In this document: in pieces, positions 1-12,289 of the stretch
How the letters are laid out: every line of letters begins with the position of its first letter
Numbering within the stretch: the stretch's first letter is position 1
Assembly: GCA_902729315.2 (NCBI GenBank)
Contig: LR746269.1
Span: 3,482,001 to 3,546,000 of the forward strand
From: Spirodela intermedia
Taxonomy: Eukaryota > Streptophyta > Magnoliopsida > Alismatales > Araceae
Reading direction: 5' to 3'
Length of the DNA: 64,000 bases
Notes under the pieces: model-generated
What the model was told of the DNA's origin: nothing
The model's input: the letters and a program-made list of their open reading frames with translations, nothing else
Database searches by the model: none
Position numbers and translations under genes: made by a program

Positions 1-946
1 TTAAGAATTCCAGGACTAAGGAGTTGATGGTTGTGGATTTAATACTCCATTTACATTCTCTCTTTCGTTGCCACGTCTATAATATTTGTATGTAGGACTA
101 CTTTTGCTATCACAGATTTTCCTGCACATGGATGCCATATTTTCTAGCCATGTAGTAAAAGTAATTGGACTCCTAAAATATTGGCTAATGTTGGCTAACA
201 TCTTCCATATTGTATCATATGATAAATTAGCATGTTTACTGAAAGAGTGATTTATAATTATTTAATGACATACCTTCTTTTGTTAGGGCCGAACCATAGT
301 GCCTAAGTCAAGATGACGCCCGCTATCCCCCATCACTTTATTCCATTATTTTGGGATTTAAAAACCTGTTACTGAGTAAAGAAATCTAGGGAAAGGCCAC
401 CTCATCCCTTCCTATTCAACACTTTCCAAGTAACCCAATTGGTTCATAGCCATCTGCACATCAGAGCATGATTTGGGTGGGAAAGGAACCCAAGAGAACT
501 AGAACCTCCTCGTTCCTACCTAATTCATGCTGTAAGAGGCCAGGACTAGTAAAGCAAAAGGACTGGTAGGATATCATGAATGGTGAGAGGCCAAACAGAT
601 TGCTAGAAGCCATTTGTAATGCCAACATGAGACAATCCAGCCAGGATAGAATTGCTTGCACAGACAGGCCCGTCTGACAAAAAATGAAAGCGTATAAAAA
701 GATAACTATGGCACGAAATGCAATGCAGTCATCAGGTGGAGAGATATAGGCGTGTGGGCATGGAGAAAATTGAGAAACTCACAAGAAAGCTCCATTGGCC
801 TTTTCTCTGTCGCACCTTCTCTCCTCAGCTCCCAGCAGATATCCTGAGAACTCCACCCAAATGAAGTACAACTCCCTCACACTCATCCCTTTGAGGTGAG
901 AGCTTGGACAAGACCTTTCAATTCATCTGATCTGATGAGTCAGTGA
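1..946. other. Intergenic, 3' flank of DCL
   Basis: AT-rich sequence downstream of the DCL stop codon. It should include the DCL 3' UTR on the minus strand. I see no coding region, RNA gene or recognisable transposon here. Confidence 0.5.
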
Positions 947-3900
947 TCATGCGCGTTTGAAATTCTCTCTTATAAATCTTTCAGCAGAAGCAGGGTACTT
1001 CATTCTGATGTACTCACGGAGGCACTTCTGATAGGAGAAGTCAATGAAGACGCCATCTGTCCGGACAACAAACAAGCATCTGGAATTTCTAAATCGAGGA
1101 TGCCGGTCAACCTTCATGAGAAACGAAACAAAAAATTAGCTCAAAATATTGAAAGTAGAGCTAATCGGTAATTTTCAACTCTACAGAATCTATCAGCACT
1201 CATGGAACAAGGAGAAAAATGAAGGCAAGGATTCCCAAGGTGACAGTATGAACTGATGAGTCCAAAATTCTTTAACTACATTGATGGTTAAAACATGGGA
1301 AGATATAAGATGTGGCTGCCAGACTTCATTTTTCTAGTTGCTCTTGTTCAATCAGAGTAATGCCTGAAGTCATAGGCTTGAATGTTTAAACAATCTCATA
1401 TTTCCACATGATTAACTAAAGCTTCAGAAAACACGAGCATTTAGGACCAATGAAATATACAGGTGAGCAACAACCTTGACGTAAGAACTCGATTTCCCTC
1501 CCCCACATAAAACTCGGAATTATTTAGCTTATGTAGGGTAAATTGAAAATAAGGTCTGCATAGATGAGTGGCAGCAGTAAAGATTCTTGGATTCTGCCTA
1601 TGCAAGATGAATGAAGCAAGTTTAAGCGGATAATGCATGGACTTCAATTTTTGCACTAGAAATTACCTCTTGGCATAAAATGATCATTTACTAGTAAAAC
1701 TAATTTAATAGGTTAGATGGTCAAGAGCAAGGGAAGTTTAGTTGCTCAACCTTCTGTTAAGGAAGAAGAGATTAATTTGGAACCTATGCACAAGTTCACT
1801 GAGAGTATATTTTTTAAATCAATTCATAAAGTCTGTAAAGAGCAAGCCCCTCATTTTTAAGATCTCCAAGTGTCAAATACCTTCTTTTAAACATAACAAC
1901 CTGTTCATTAACTGAACAACTTGGCCTTTGTACAAGTAACCAACTTTTTTCACAGACGTTTCTAGAGGCAAGGGGATACCTTATTCCTAAAACAAAATGA
2001 ACATTAATGTTGATTGTTTAAATTAGGTACGGATTAGTGTTCAATTTTTCTAGCTTTCTAACCACTTACGCATCTAGCTTTCACTTTGTCTAGTTTACTA
2101 AGCATCTACGAATGCAGACAAAATGGATGCCACAGTGACAGATTTTGAGAGCTTACAAAGACAGTTAGACACTCTGACACTTTGCTCGCTAATATTCAAC
2201 CACCTTTAGTTGAGAAGACGGGAAATAGGAAGGACCAGGAAATCACCACACTCCCTGAATAGTTTTCTGCACTGTGTTATGCTTCCTACATCCTGTTGTG
2301 TAAGCCCAGAAGCCATTTCCCATATATTACGAGCTATTCATTCTTGTGGCACGAAACACCATGGGCAGCACGGTCCAAGTCAAATTCTAGATAAAGAAAA
2401 ATCTTTACTCAGAAAGTCGCCCAACCTACAGGAGAAAGGAGATTCTGAGGTGTGGTGAAAGTACTCAGGGTGACGGCATTTACGCCATGTGATCTAGATA
2501 ATTATCCATGTATGCCATGAAATGGTTATGCGTTTATAAAAGATAGAAAAGAGAGGGGGGGAAGCGTCAAAAATTGAAAGGAAAATTAAAGGACTGTTAA
2601 TATGATGTTCTGTCATACAACTTGGTAATTTATCATGCATAGCTACTTGTAAGTATATAATCATCATGATTTAAATGATTTTAATGCTAGGAAACCTATG
2701 AATGAGTAGTAAGGAGGTGGTATTTTATGTGAAACGTTCCAGCTCTGATCTTAATATGTTTTGATATAAAAACAAGTTGGAAAATAAAGATGAATCGTCT
2801 GCTAGGCCCCGATGGGCCTTATTTATGCCACCAGGAGTAAGAGGGCGTGTGGGTCACATGAGGGCTAAGCAGGGGGGGTTGGTATTTAGGTAACTGTTAG
2901 GCATGGAAAAGGGAGTTATTAGGACAGGGATGGGATGAGGGAAGAGGACGAGATTTTAGGCAGGCTGTGGATTGTGGAGGAGAGAGGTGGCCCTCTTGAA
3001 AGGTCACCACGAACTGGGGTGATAAGGGTTCCTGCCGGAACCAAATCCTCCTTACTTTTGTATTTCTGTTCTGCATTTTCTATTGTTTTATGCATCCCCA
3101 TTTCAGGTTCCTATCATATTCGTTGTCAACAGGACACAAATGGCCAAACTTGCAGTTATTTTGTACCTTTTGACTGTAAAAGACCTGACGTATAGGCTTC
3201 CTATCCTTTTGGGCAAATTCTGGAGTTCTATTGAGCCACAACTATCTTAAGTAGCCGCCATTCTTCTGCTTGTGACTGTCTTGTAGCTTCTTTAATTAAG
3301 AATAAAGGTAAAGAACAAGCATTTGAATTTTGGATATTGACAAGAAGTCTACAGTGAACTTGGCTTACCATAATGCAATCGATTCCACATCCAATCTTAT
3401 CCTCTGAATGCGGATGGTAGACAAGAAGATTCTCGACAACTGCCTTCTCATCTTCATCAGTAAGGCGTTCCCCATCCATATACCTGGTATGATACGAAGT
3501 GTAAACTAAACGCCTTAAAATTTTATAGAATATCACACGAGTGAGAAATCGCAATCAAATACATACCATCAAAAACTAATCACTCACAGAATGGAAACAT
3601 TCCTTCATTATAATTTACAAAAAAGTAATTATTCACATATTTTAATTATTCCTTAAGGCATCATAAGAAATATGCTGGATGGGGTTTGTGGTTTTTGCTT
3701 CATCTTCAGGATTATGTGTAACAGTGAGGGGATGATAGAGTGATGGTAACTGGGTTTCTCATCTTTCAACATAACGAAATATTCTTACCCCTTTTCACAA
3801 ACCTTATGGGATAACGAAATACTCTTACCCCTTTTCACAAACCTTATGGGACTAAGAATGATCTTCAGAAAGAAAGAACTGACATCAATTAATGTACGAT

Positions 3901-6900
3901 AATATAGATACTAAGGCGAGAGATGAAATGTAAATGTCCATGCGAAGCTGCCTTTAACAAGAATAGCACAATATCCAAAACTTCATTGATAGAGAAATTC
4001 TGACCCCAAGAATTTGGAGAATACAAATATTAGCACAATGTCATATCTTATGAAGAGAAATTTATTAATGCGATCCAAATAATCGTATGCACTCTGTACA
4101 CTTGTATCCACCTTAAGTCCATATATTAATCCACTTCAACTTTTGAACTTCACAAATAATTACGATACTTCTTCCAAATCACTATTGTCTGGCCTTTTTA
4201 GTTGCTTTCCACATGATATTGTCTTCTACATGAAACGAAATCTGAAGTCATCAAATAGGGCCTGGTTTCTCACCATTAATACGATGGAGAAAAGTATTGA
4301 TACTTTAAATAGGTTCACCATTATGAACAAATTATCCTTTCATGTTCGTCACAAATACTCTGGTCAGTAGACACATTTTATCCATGCACATCATAACTCA
4401 CTCCTCATCAAGTTTTGCATTTTAACCTCAAATATAAGTACCCTTCCAAAGTAATAATTTCCTAACCACAGCCAATATTGTCAACATGGCGACAAGCACA
4501 TAATCCCACTAAGATGACTTTCAATAATTTCCAGCCCCTAAGGCTCGTACCACATCAACTCTGTAGCTACATCACACTGTGATAGGTGCATACCTTAGGA
4601 GGAATGTAATCTTTTGCAAATTAGCTCCTTCAGGATCTGCACTACAGAATGCCTTTTTCAGACTCTACATTTAAGGAACTTGGTGTCCAGAAACAAGGTA
4701 TTGGGAACTAGACCCAACAAGAGAAATCTGAAACTTATTTGTCAGGATATGATACAAGTGTCCATTGGTTTACCACTATGCTTACTTTATTTCACAGATA
4801 AATATATTCTTATTGAGAATTTTTTTTGGTAAAGCTATTGTCACATTAAATTTCACATTTTATAACTATATTATAGCTACATGTTTAACTTTTTAGCAAA
4901 TATGAGATTTATCCTTAACATGCCACCAGACATACAAGCAAACTTTTCGCTTTTGTCAACTGTACAGCATAAATGACCCATATTTCTAAACGCTGGTTCA
5001 CTTATTACTAAAGCTACAGTACTATCCTTAATAGTTACGATATAGATATCCATGTCTACTTCTTGGCAATCCTTATGGAAATAGGTTTTGTGGGAGTTCT
5101 GATCTAATGAGTCAGTAAATTCCATCAGATAAACCTAAGAAGATAGCTTTTTCCAGCCTATGTCGGCCCTAGAAATGTCTACCCATGGCCTGAACTGTGA
5201 AAATATTTTTCTCTATCATCCCTATGTCTTTAACAAGTAAAATACTTTTCAGGATTTCTACCAACTCTAAATAACCTATTCAGGTCTCTTTTACTGTGGT
5301 CTTCCATAGGATTAAATGCCAAAGGTCCTATCTAGGGGTTCTCTATTGTTGTAATTCCCACTGTTCTGGAGTTCAGAATGTTAATCGATCTAGAAAACAG
5401 GAAGTTGAACTGCTTCTTTATTTCTTCTTTTCAGTTCCTGAATTCCAGTCTTATTTTTCCTCAGTTGATCTACAGGTTCACTCTGTCACATATACTAGTT
5501 CCTATTTTCCCACCACAATTTCGTTTCCCTTCTTTCTTCTTATCCCCTGTCCTGTGCTGTGTCTATTTTTCTGACCACTAGAACATGTAGATGCACCATT
5601 CAAGGGATCATGCTGTAATTTTCAAGAAAGTAAGGCTAGGTGGCCGTGAGGGACTGCAGTTGCCAAGTCCCATACGACCTGTCCAGGTACAGGTCGACAC
5701 CATCATCGGAAGCAAGTAGTGTAGAATCTTTAAATACTAAGGAATTCATTTTCTCCACAACCTCCACCAGTATTACAGCGACTTTAAAGAGAAGTTTTCT
5801 CAATCTTTTAAGTTAATTAAAACTATAGTTTATGATGTATGTATCTGACAAAAGAGAAGCAAGACTCTACAATACGACAGATTCCATTCACATAAGGAAT
5901 TTCCAATAGTATTTCTAGTTCAATGGTTTCAGACCTCGAGGAGGTCCAGTATTTGTCCATAATGACCGACTTTCTCTTGATAGTAAGATGTTGACTGTAA
6001 ACCAAAATTTTCCTTGCTTGAGAGTTTGAGCAAAACTCTGACCTGGACGTTCACAAATATTTTATGTATCCAGGCTAAGACAACCGTTTTTAATGTCTTG
6101 GAGTGAGCATTGAACAATATAAACTGTTATTTCTTCTATTCTTCAACTTCCCTCTCAATATTTTGATAGGAGTATCATTCCAAAGCATCTGTAGTATGAA
6201 AAATGACGTTCTTTTGTGATGACCTCTCAAGATCTAGAACAATCATAATATTGGGCAACAATGAATCAATGTTTCCTGTCAAAAAGTTTCCATAAAAGTT
6301 GACCTCGTAGACAAATACTTAATGAAAGCTAAAACAAGAGAAAATAAAGCTAATGATTATAACTAAAGCTCCTTTGAAGATGTAAATCCAAAAATCATGA
6401 AATGCGAACGGTCTATTTGATGAAATACCTATCGGTAATTAAACAGTTGACTAGAACGAATAAAATTAATGGACACAAATGTTTCATCAGAATCAGGTAG
6501 CAAGGTGTTGGAAAAGTGCTACCTAGGGAAGATTTTCGGGTGCTAAGTGTAGAATGACTTTGGATGATTCAAAACTTCCAGTTCAGTTAGCATATCTGCA
6601 TCAGCATAAGCAATGTGATTTGCACCTCTAGTTTCAATGTTTCAACAGGTATTTTACAAGGATAATATGATCATCAAAGAATGACCACAGCTGGGTTTAG
6701 TGCTAAACTTCAGAAATATCCAACATTCACTAAACTATTTGTTTACACTCACAAGAGGCTGACCTCTCTTCAAATTAAGCACCGATATGGCCGTATTCCC
6801 CTAAAATTTCTTACTTTTAGAACAAAAACGTCTGCCTTGGATAAAAAAAATATACAAGCTTCCGGAGTGGTGCGTCCATATATTGAACTAAATGAATGGT

Positions 6901-7298
6901 GGTTCATCGGAAGAACGATGAAAACTCGCGGCTAGATGCAACTTTTCTTGTCGACTGTATTACCTTTCGGAATGGAGGATCTTCTTGGTAAGCATCCGGA
7001 TTGGCTCGATATCCTTGAGGATGGCCGCCTCCTTGTCCCTGTACCGCTTGTTCTCCAAGATGTCCCCCCACAGACTCGCCAACTTCTCGGAGGACTCCCG
7101 AGACTCTCCACGTGAGGAGTCAACGGCGGTGGGGGCGGCCGTTGCGGGGTCCTCCCGCCGGGGGCGCGCAGCAGCGCCTTGGAAGAATCGTGAACGATAG
7201 GTAGTGGCGGGACGGAGTGGGAGACGAAGTACTCGGCCCGGCGTCCCAAACCCCAGACGTAGCACAGCGGCCGTGGCTGCCGCCGCAGTAGCAGCCAT
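947..7298 (-). CDS. DCL: DCL family protein (DUF3223), three exons
   Basis: Homologue of DCL (defective chloroplasts and leaves), a plant family linked to plastid rRNA maturation and chloroplast development. Exons read by eye on the minus strand: 7298-6964, 3483-3369 and 1111-947, all with GT donors and AG acceptors; phases join cleanly to give 204 residues. Residues 1-45 are Ala/Arg-rich and look like an organelle transit peptide. The DUF3223 domain covers about residues 90-203, with GERLTDEDEKAVVENLL, YHPHSEDKIGCGID, VDRHPRFRNSRCLFVVR and DFSYQKCLREYI. The domain is split over all three exons, which supports the model. Tomato DCL is of similar length. The oddity is intron size: 3,480 and 2,257 bp in a 0.6-kb coding sequence. 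The start is the first Met of the GC-rich exon. The family is secure; plastid rather than mitochondrial targeting is inferred. Confidence 0.93.
1112..3368 (-). other. DCL intron 2
   Basis: AT-rich intron of 2,257 bp between the second and third DCL coding exons. No coding sequence or transposon domain was recognised. The few short open frames have no family signature. Confidence 0.7.
3484..6963 (-). other. DCL intron 1
   Basis: AT-rich intron of 3,480 bp. It holds a 40-bp tandem duplication at 3771-3850. The rest has no recognised domain in either strand. Its size suggests old insertions, but no diagnostic motif is left. Confidence 0.7.
3771..3850. repeat. 40-bp tandem duplication (2 units)
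   Basis: Units 3771-3810 and 3811-3850 begin ATAACGAAATA and end ACCTTATGGG. They differ at one position (T/C), so the duplication is recent compared with the surrounding decayed sequence. It lies in DCL intron 1. Confidence 0.95.
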
Positions 7299-9110
7299 TG
7301 CGGAGGCTAAGGAGGGGATATGGAGGAGGGACGACGGGGGCGTCTCGCAGCGGAGTGTATCCGGGCGAAGAGAAAAAGGAGAAGGGCCATTATCTTCCCA
7401 GGGTAGTTGAGAGATTTAGGCGCGGATAAGTCGAGATCCATGTGCGAAAACATTCCCAATGTACAAGATCACCTTTGACGAAATGCTTTCATCCCTCCTG
7501 TGTTTCACCAATCCTAGGTAATAATAACTCATGATTTATCATCTTCAAAGTGCATTTATCTTATTCCATGGACTAATTGTTTAATACAAAATTTATAGAA
7601 TAAATCGAGCACAATGGATCACATCAGCCTCATGTACTAATCCCTAGAAAGCTAAAGGTTTTTTTCACCGTTCTTGATGATACCCATGATCTTTTATGTG
7701 ATATTTTCTTCAGAAGAAGTAACTTCTGCGACATTAATGTAAGGAAGAGTTAAGGCTATTTATTTCCCTTCTTTTCAAATTGTCATTGGCCTTGGGACTC
7801 TTAAGGTGTAATGCTTGATGGTGAGTCAAGTTAAGTAAATAATTGAGTAACTTAAACATTGTGGGATCAATATTTAATCAATTTGTTGTGTACTCATATT
7901 GATGGTGACTTTTGCTTGTCTCAAGGTAGCCTATTCGAGGAAGGTGAATTAATTAATTAATTTATATTCAAACAATCAAGGTATTTGTAGAGAATTAATC
8001 AGACACCCCAACCATGTGTCCATCCATCCTCAGGGGAAGGGGGGCACACACAAATTAAAAAAAGGAATTGGTGACCTAAAATTGGAGAAGAAAATGAACT
8101 AAAAGCATGGGCCTTTTTGGAGCTGAAACCATGGAGATATAAATTAGATTAAAAATAATTTTAATGGGTGAAAAGGGATGGAAAGCAATCACCCCATCAC
8201 CAAATGCATCTTAATCACTTGTGACTCGTTATATGCAGTTGTTAATGAATGATGTCAAAAATTAATGCGCAATTAGTCTTGTTATATCCACTTTCTAGTG
8301 TTTTTCTATTACATATCTTGGCCATAAAGGACTTATTTTTGGTTCCATCGTGTTCTAAATGACCCATACGAGGACTTTTGGATAATTTCACATGCACCCA
8401 ACCCCCTCCCGCCCGCCCATAGAAGGGCCTCTGGAATCTTCGACTGGTCAAGGGCTTGACCGGGATGACTCCGCCGGGGGCGGCCCATTTCGCCAGCGCC
8501 GCCTTCCACACGAGGTTAAAGCCGACGGCGTGCTTCTCGATTTCAATGGTCCCCGCGGCGTGCCGTAAGATCCGAAGCATCCTTGATCTTGACCGTTCAA
8601 TGGATGTTTCCAGAGATGGTTGATCGTTGTTCCACTGTATTTTCAAGGCGTTTCCCTTTGTCATAAAGCGATACGAAACCCTAGGTGTCTACTATCCAGC
8701 ATGGCCGACAATCCTTCGACGGCTCAAATCACGGCGAGGACGCGAACGATGTGACTAAACGGCCCCTGCCGGTCCAACGTGGGGAAGGGCTCGCCGTCGG
8801 GGCGGCGCGCGGCGGTTCACGTCATTAGACCATTCAGAAGCCGAACGAAGAAAAGGCAACGCTGGTAGGGAGGGGAAATAAAAAAGCCGCAACGCGCTAA
8901 GGCGGTCAGCATGAGCGAGAGAGAGATAGAGAGAGCGTCGTGGGTTGGAGGTGGGTGTGGTGGGGGCGGGCGGCGGCGGAGGAACCGTCGTGGTTCCTGC
9001 AGAAGAGGAGGGTGGGGCGGTGAGCAGAACAAAACGAGAGGAAGGAGGGAGAGCGGCGGAGGGGAATGGTTGCAGAGGTAGAGGGACCATCTTCCTAAGG
9101 AATCCTGCCG
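7299..9110. promoter_or_regulatory. Divergent intergenic region, DCL/ERF
   Basis: This spacer of about 1.8 kb lies between the divergently transcribed DCL and ERF genes and should hold both promoters and 5' UTRs. The DCL side is GC-rich to about 7,400 and then becomes AT-rich. A GC-rich island occurs at about 8,395-8,620; a minus-strand open frame of 140 codons crosses it (8664-8242) but matches no family I know. A GA-rich tract lies at 8913-8937, a common plant core-promoter or 5' UTR feature, 170-200 bp before the ERF start. Confidence 0.5.
8913..8937 (+). promoter_or_regulatory. GA-rich tract upstream of ERF
   Basis: A GAGCGAGAGAGAGATAGAGA-type run ahead of the ERF coding region. GA/CT tracts are common in plant 5' UTRs and core promoters and can bind BBR/BPC-type GAGA factors. 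A role here is inference from position. Confidence 0.4.
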
Positions 9111-9875
9111 GTGACCACCACCGCCGGCGCTTCTCTTATTCTGCAACGACGAAGCTCTACGTCGTCCATTCCACCCCCTATCCTACCTGCAGAGGCTGCG
9201 ATGTGTCCAGCGGCTGGGGCGATGGCTGATGGTGTGGGGAGGATCCGATTCGCGAAGCAGATGAGGTTCAGGGGTGTGCGGAAGAGGCCGTGGGGGAGGT
9301 TCGCGGCGGAGATAAGGGACCCCTGGAAGAAGACGCGCGTCTGGCTCGGCACATTCGACTCCGCGGAGGACGCAGCTCGGGCCTACGACGCCGCTGCGCG
9401 CGCCCTCCGGGGGCCCAAAGCGAAGACCAACTTCTTGGCAACGGCGGGTGCGTCGCCAGCGGGTGCCGCTGGGCCGATCCTCTCCCCCTTTGGCTTTTCT
9501 CCCCAACAGCAGCATCTCTCCTTGCAGCAGCGACGGAGATACGCACCGGTGCAGAATCCGCGGCCCCTGCCAACCACGAGCAGTCACAGTAGCACCGTAG
9601 AATCCTTCAGCGGGCCGCGGCTCTCCACCGCCGTGCCTCCGCAGCCCTCCTCCATCAGGCGATTAGCGATCCAGCAGTCCCCTTCGCCGCCCCGGGCGCT
9701 CAATGGGGACGAGTGCCACAGCGACTGCGGCTCCTCTTCCTCCGTCGTGGACGACGGAGACATCGCCTCGTCGCCGTTCCCAACGCAGCAGCCGCAGACT
9801 CCGACGCTGCCTTTCGATTTGAACCTCGTCCCGCTGGCGGAGGATGACTACCAATACACGGCTCTCCGCCTCTGA
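9111..9875 (+). CDS. AP2/ERF transcription factor with C-terminal EAR motif
   Basis: Nuclear ethylene-response-factor type transcription factor, expected to bind GCC-box promoters and act as a repressor. The intronless frame gives up to 254 residues. One AP2/ERF domain lies at about residues 52-109 ([20 protein letters not shown] through [16 protein letters not shown] to GPKAKTNF). The ERF-type Ala and Asp residues of the EIRD region are present, so it is an ERF rather than a DREB. A Pro/Ser/Gln-rich linker follows. The EAR repression motif DLNLVP lies at 236-241, close to the C-terminus. This layout matches group VIII (class II) repressors of the ERF3/ERF4 type. The start is uncertain: Met31 (9201) and Met38 (9222) are plausible and would remove an N-terminus unlike the family. 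The coding region is very GC-rich. Exact orthology is not assigned. Confidence 0.93.
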   Translation: MTTTAGASLILQRRSSTSSIPPPILPAEAAMCPAAGAMADGVGRIRFAKQMRFRGVRKRPWGRFAAEIRDPWKKTRVWLGTFDSAEDAARAYDAAARALRGPKAKTNFLATAGASPAGAAGPILSPFGFSPQQQHLSLQQRRRYAPVQNPRPLPTTSSHSSTVESFSGPRLSTAVPPQPSSIRRLAIQQSPSPPRALNGDECHSDCGSSSSVVDDGDIASSPFPTQQPQTPTLPFDLNLVPLAEDDYQYTALRL

Positions 9876-12289
9876 TCGGGCCGCCCCCCTCTTCTGGAGA
9901 CCCCAACCTCCTGAATCGGCACCCCTTCTCACACATGGTTTGTTCTAAGATTGCTCCTGATATTTCTGTTGCCGCCGGCGGTGGAGGGGAAGCAGAGGAA
10001 CGATCTGGTGCAGCCGTGGCCATGATCTGCCGATGCCCTGCTCCGAAGTCCGTCGCTTCGTGCGTACCCTAATCGATGTTCTGCTCTCCTGTCTCGCGCA
10101 ATCACCCGAGCTCCTGTACAGAATATGACATCGAATTCGGCGGAAGCTTCCTCCCTTCCCTGCTCCTAGCCATCAATCGTGCCGCGTTCATCCTTGTCCT
10201 CCCCCCCCTTCCCCCTCTTCCGCTGTGGAGAAACTCTGCCGGGGTACTCGCCGCCGTCCTCCGGGAACAGGAGGGGCCGCCTCCGCAATCATACCGCGAA
10301 CGACCGGGGGCGCGTCTGCCACGCGTGCCCGAGACCTGGCATGCGGAGCGCAGGCGCTGGGCGGCGGGGGGCGAAATAAATGAATGCGTCGTTCCGACAT
10401 GGTCACAGTGTACTCTGATGGCGTCAAAGTTAACTCAGCACGGCATGCTTGAGTTCAGGCCTCTCAGCCTCAGGAAGTGATCTCGCTTCTCACCAGAATC
10501 CATGCCACTGTGTTTTGGAAATATATCTCGCGAGGACTTGGTCGTGTCTTCGATCTCCGTCGGGGTGAATTATGATGAAGAGAAAACCATACTATACTTA
10601 GAGCTGAAGGCCCTGATACGATGATTAACAGAAAGTGAAACTTGTTAAAGAGTTGATTGTTGCTAGTGGCGGCTCTCTGGCAGCTGTTGAAGTTATTTCA
10701 TGGTTTTGTTCATTGATTGGAGAGTTTTCAATTGTGACAATCCGTGGGTACTGCTTTTTGTGCTTTTACTCACATGACGATGGGTGTTTATGATAACACG
10801 AAGGATGTGCCATGGGTAAGCAATCTAGATCACACACACTAACACACATGATGATAAAGTGCATTTTGACTATGTGAACTGGTGGTTTGGACACTATTTG
10901 TAAAATATTAATTGCCTTTTATGGGGGGGGGCATAATTGAATATTCATTTTCTTTGTTGGATTCCAGATTCAAAATTTTCACATGGATTACATCTGTGGA
11001 AAACATAGAATTATGTTTAGTTATAATTTTCCAATCGAGCCATTACTCTGACTTCCTAGGGTTCTCTTTTTTATGTCCGACTCTACTTTCTCTCTCTTTT
11101 TAGTTTACTATGATCATCATTAAAAAAAAAAGGTTTGCTCAGCACTCAATGTTATGAGCCACTAGTCTAGCTTAATAGATCTTATTGTGGGAGTTTATCT
11201 CATTGTAAGTATTCTTCATGGATCCATTTTGGCAACATCAATTTATGAACGAAGAAGTTGTTCTTTATGTCATTGGCCTAAGTCATTTTATAGCCCTACT
11301 ACTTGAATAACCTACATGAAATGTAGATCTGAATTGAAAGACTGGGGGATAAAAAGAGTTGACTTGGGGATTACTCAAACCATAATTTATTTACAAAAGG
11401 GTAATATACAACACATAATTTTTTGGAAAGGCACATCATTCGATTAATATTTTGAATGTCAACTTATTAAAAGGTGACTTCTGAAAGATGATAGTTCTAA
11501 GTGAGCCACAAGAGGATGGAAATTGGTTAATTTGTCTATTTTATAAGGGTTAGGGAGTAGTCTCATTTGGTTTTAGTGTGTGTAAACAAGTTGGGTTTAA
11601 TCTTTTTGTTAAGAGTACTTTCAAGTAGGTTGATTGCCTTGCAAGATGAAAAACAATACTAAGGATGATTTTGCCTCATAACTATTATTCACCATATGAG
11701 AAGAATCCTAAGTGCTTATAGCCTCTATATTAAGGAATAAATATAACATAGAGATAGCACAAATTTTATAAGTTTATTGGCAAGATACTCCTTTTTTGTG
11801 GAGAATTAATTGCCAACTATTCCTGATTTGAATATAGCTTTAAATGATGAAACATGATGAAATGAATTAGTGTAGAATACTTAAAACTATTAAAGAAAAA
11901 GTCAAAACCTGTTAATTTTGGGTGGTTAAAACTTTTGAAATAGTTATCAACAATAAAAGCTATGCTAACATGGTTAAATAAATACTTCTAAATTTAATTA
12001 GAACTATCATATGTCCCAAAGATTGAATAATATACTAAGATAAATGATGTTTAGTTAACTATAATTATGATAAAAAATTAATGATTTAATGTTTTCTAAC
12101 CTTAGTATTTAATGTTATAAATCTCACTATTTTTTAAGAGAAACATTCGAAGAAGGATATCTAATTCATTAATGCTTGAATATTATAATTTTATTTTATT
12201 TTTGATACATATCATCAAGTTTTAATTAAAAAACAAGAAATTCAAATATTTATACCATCACAATGAAATGAAATGCTAAACATTAATGC
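9876..12289. other. Intergenic, 3' flank of ERF
   Basis: GC-rich to about 10,480, then sharply AT-rich. The GC-rich part probably includes the ERF 3' UTR; a plus-strand open frame there (10,076-10,480) has no recognisable domain and looks composition-driven. Beyond 10,500 I see only degenerate AT-rich sequence, possibly the decayed 5' part of the copia element that follows. Confidence 0.45.

Noticed and set aside
8242-8664. 140-codon minus-strand open frame as a gene
   Set aside because: No family recognised; half lies in AT-rich and half in GC-rich sequence, and it sits in a divergent promoter. Kept only as a remark.
8755-9587. Several antisense open frames across the ERF gene
   Set aside because: Shadows of the GC-rich ERF coding region; the plus frame has a clear AP2 domain and EAR motif.
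10076-10480. 134-codon plus-strand open frame after ERF
   Set aside because: GC-driven composition in the likely ERF 3' UTR, no domain, no conserved motif.
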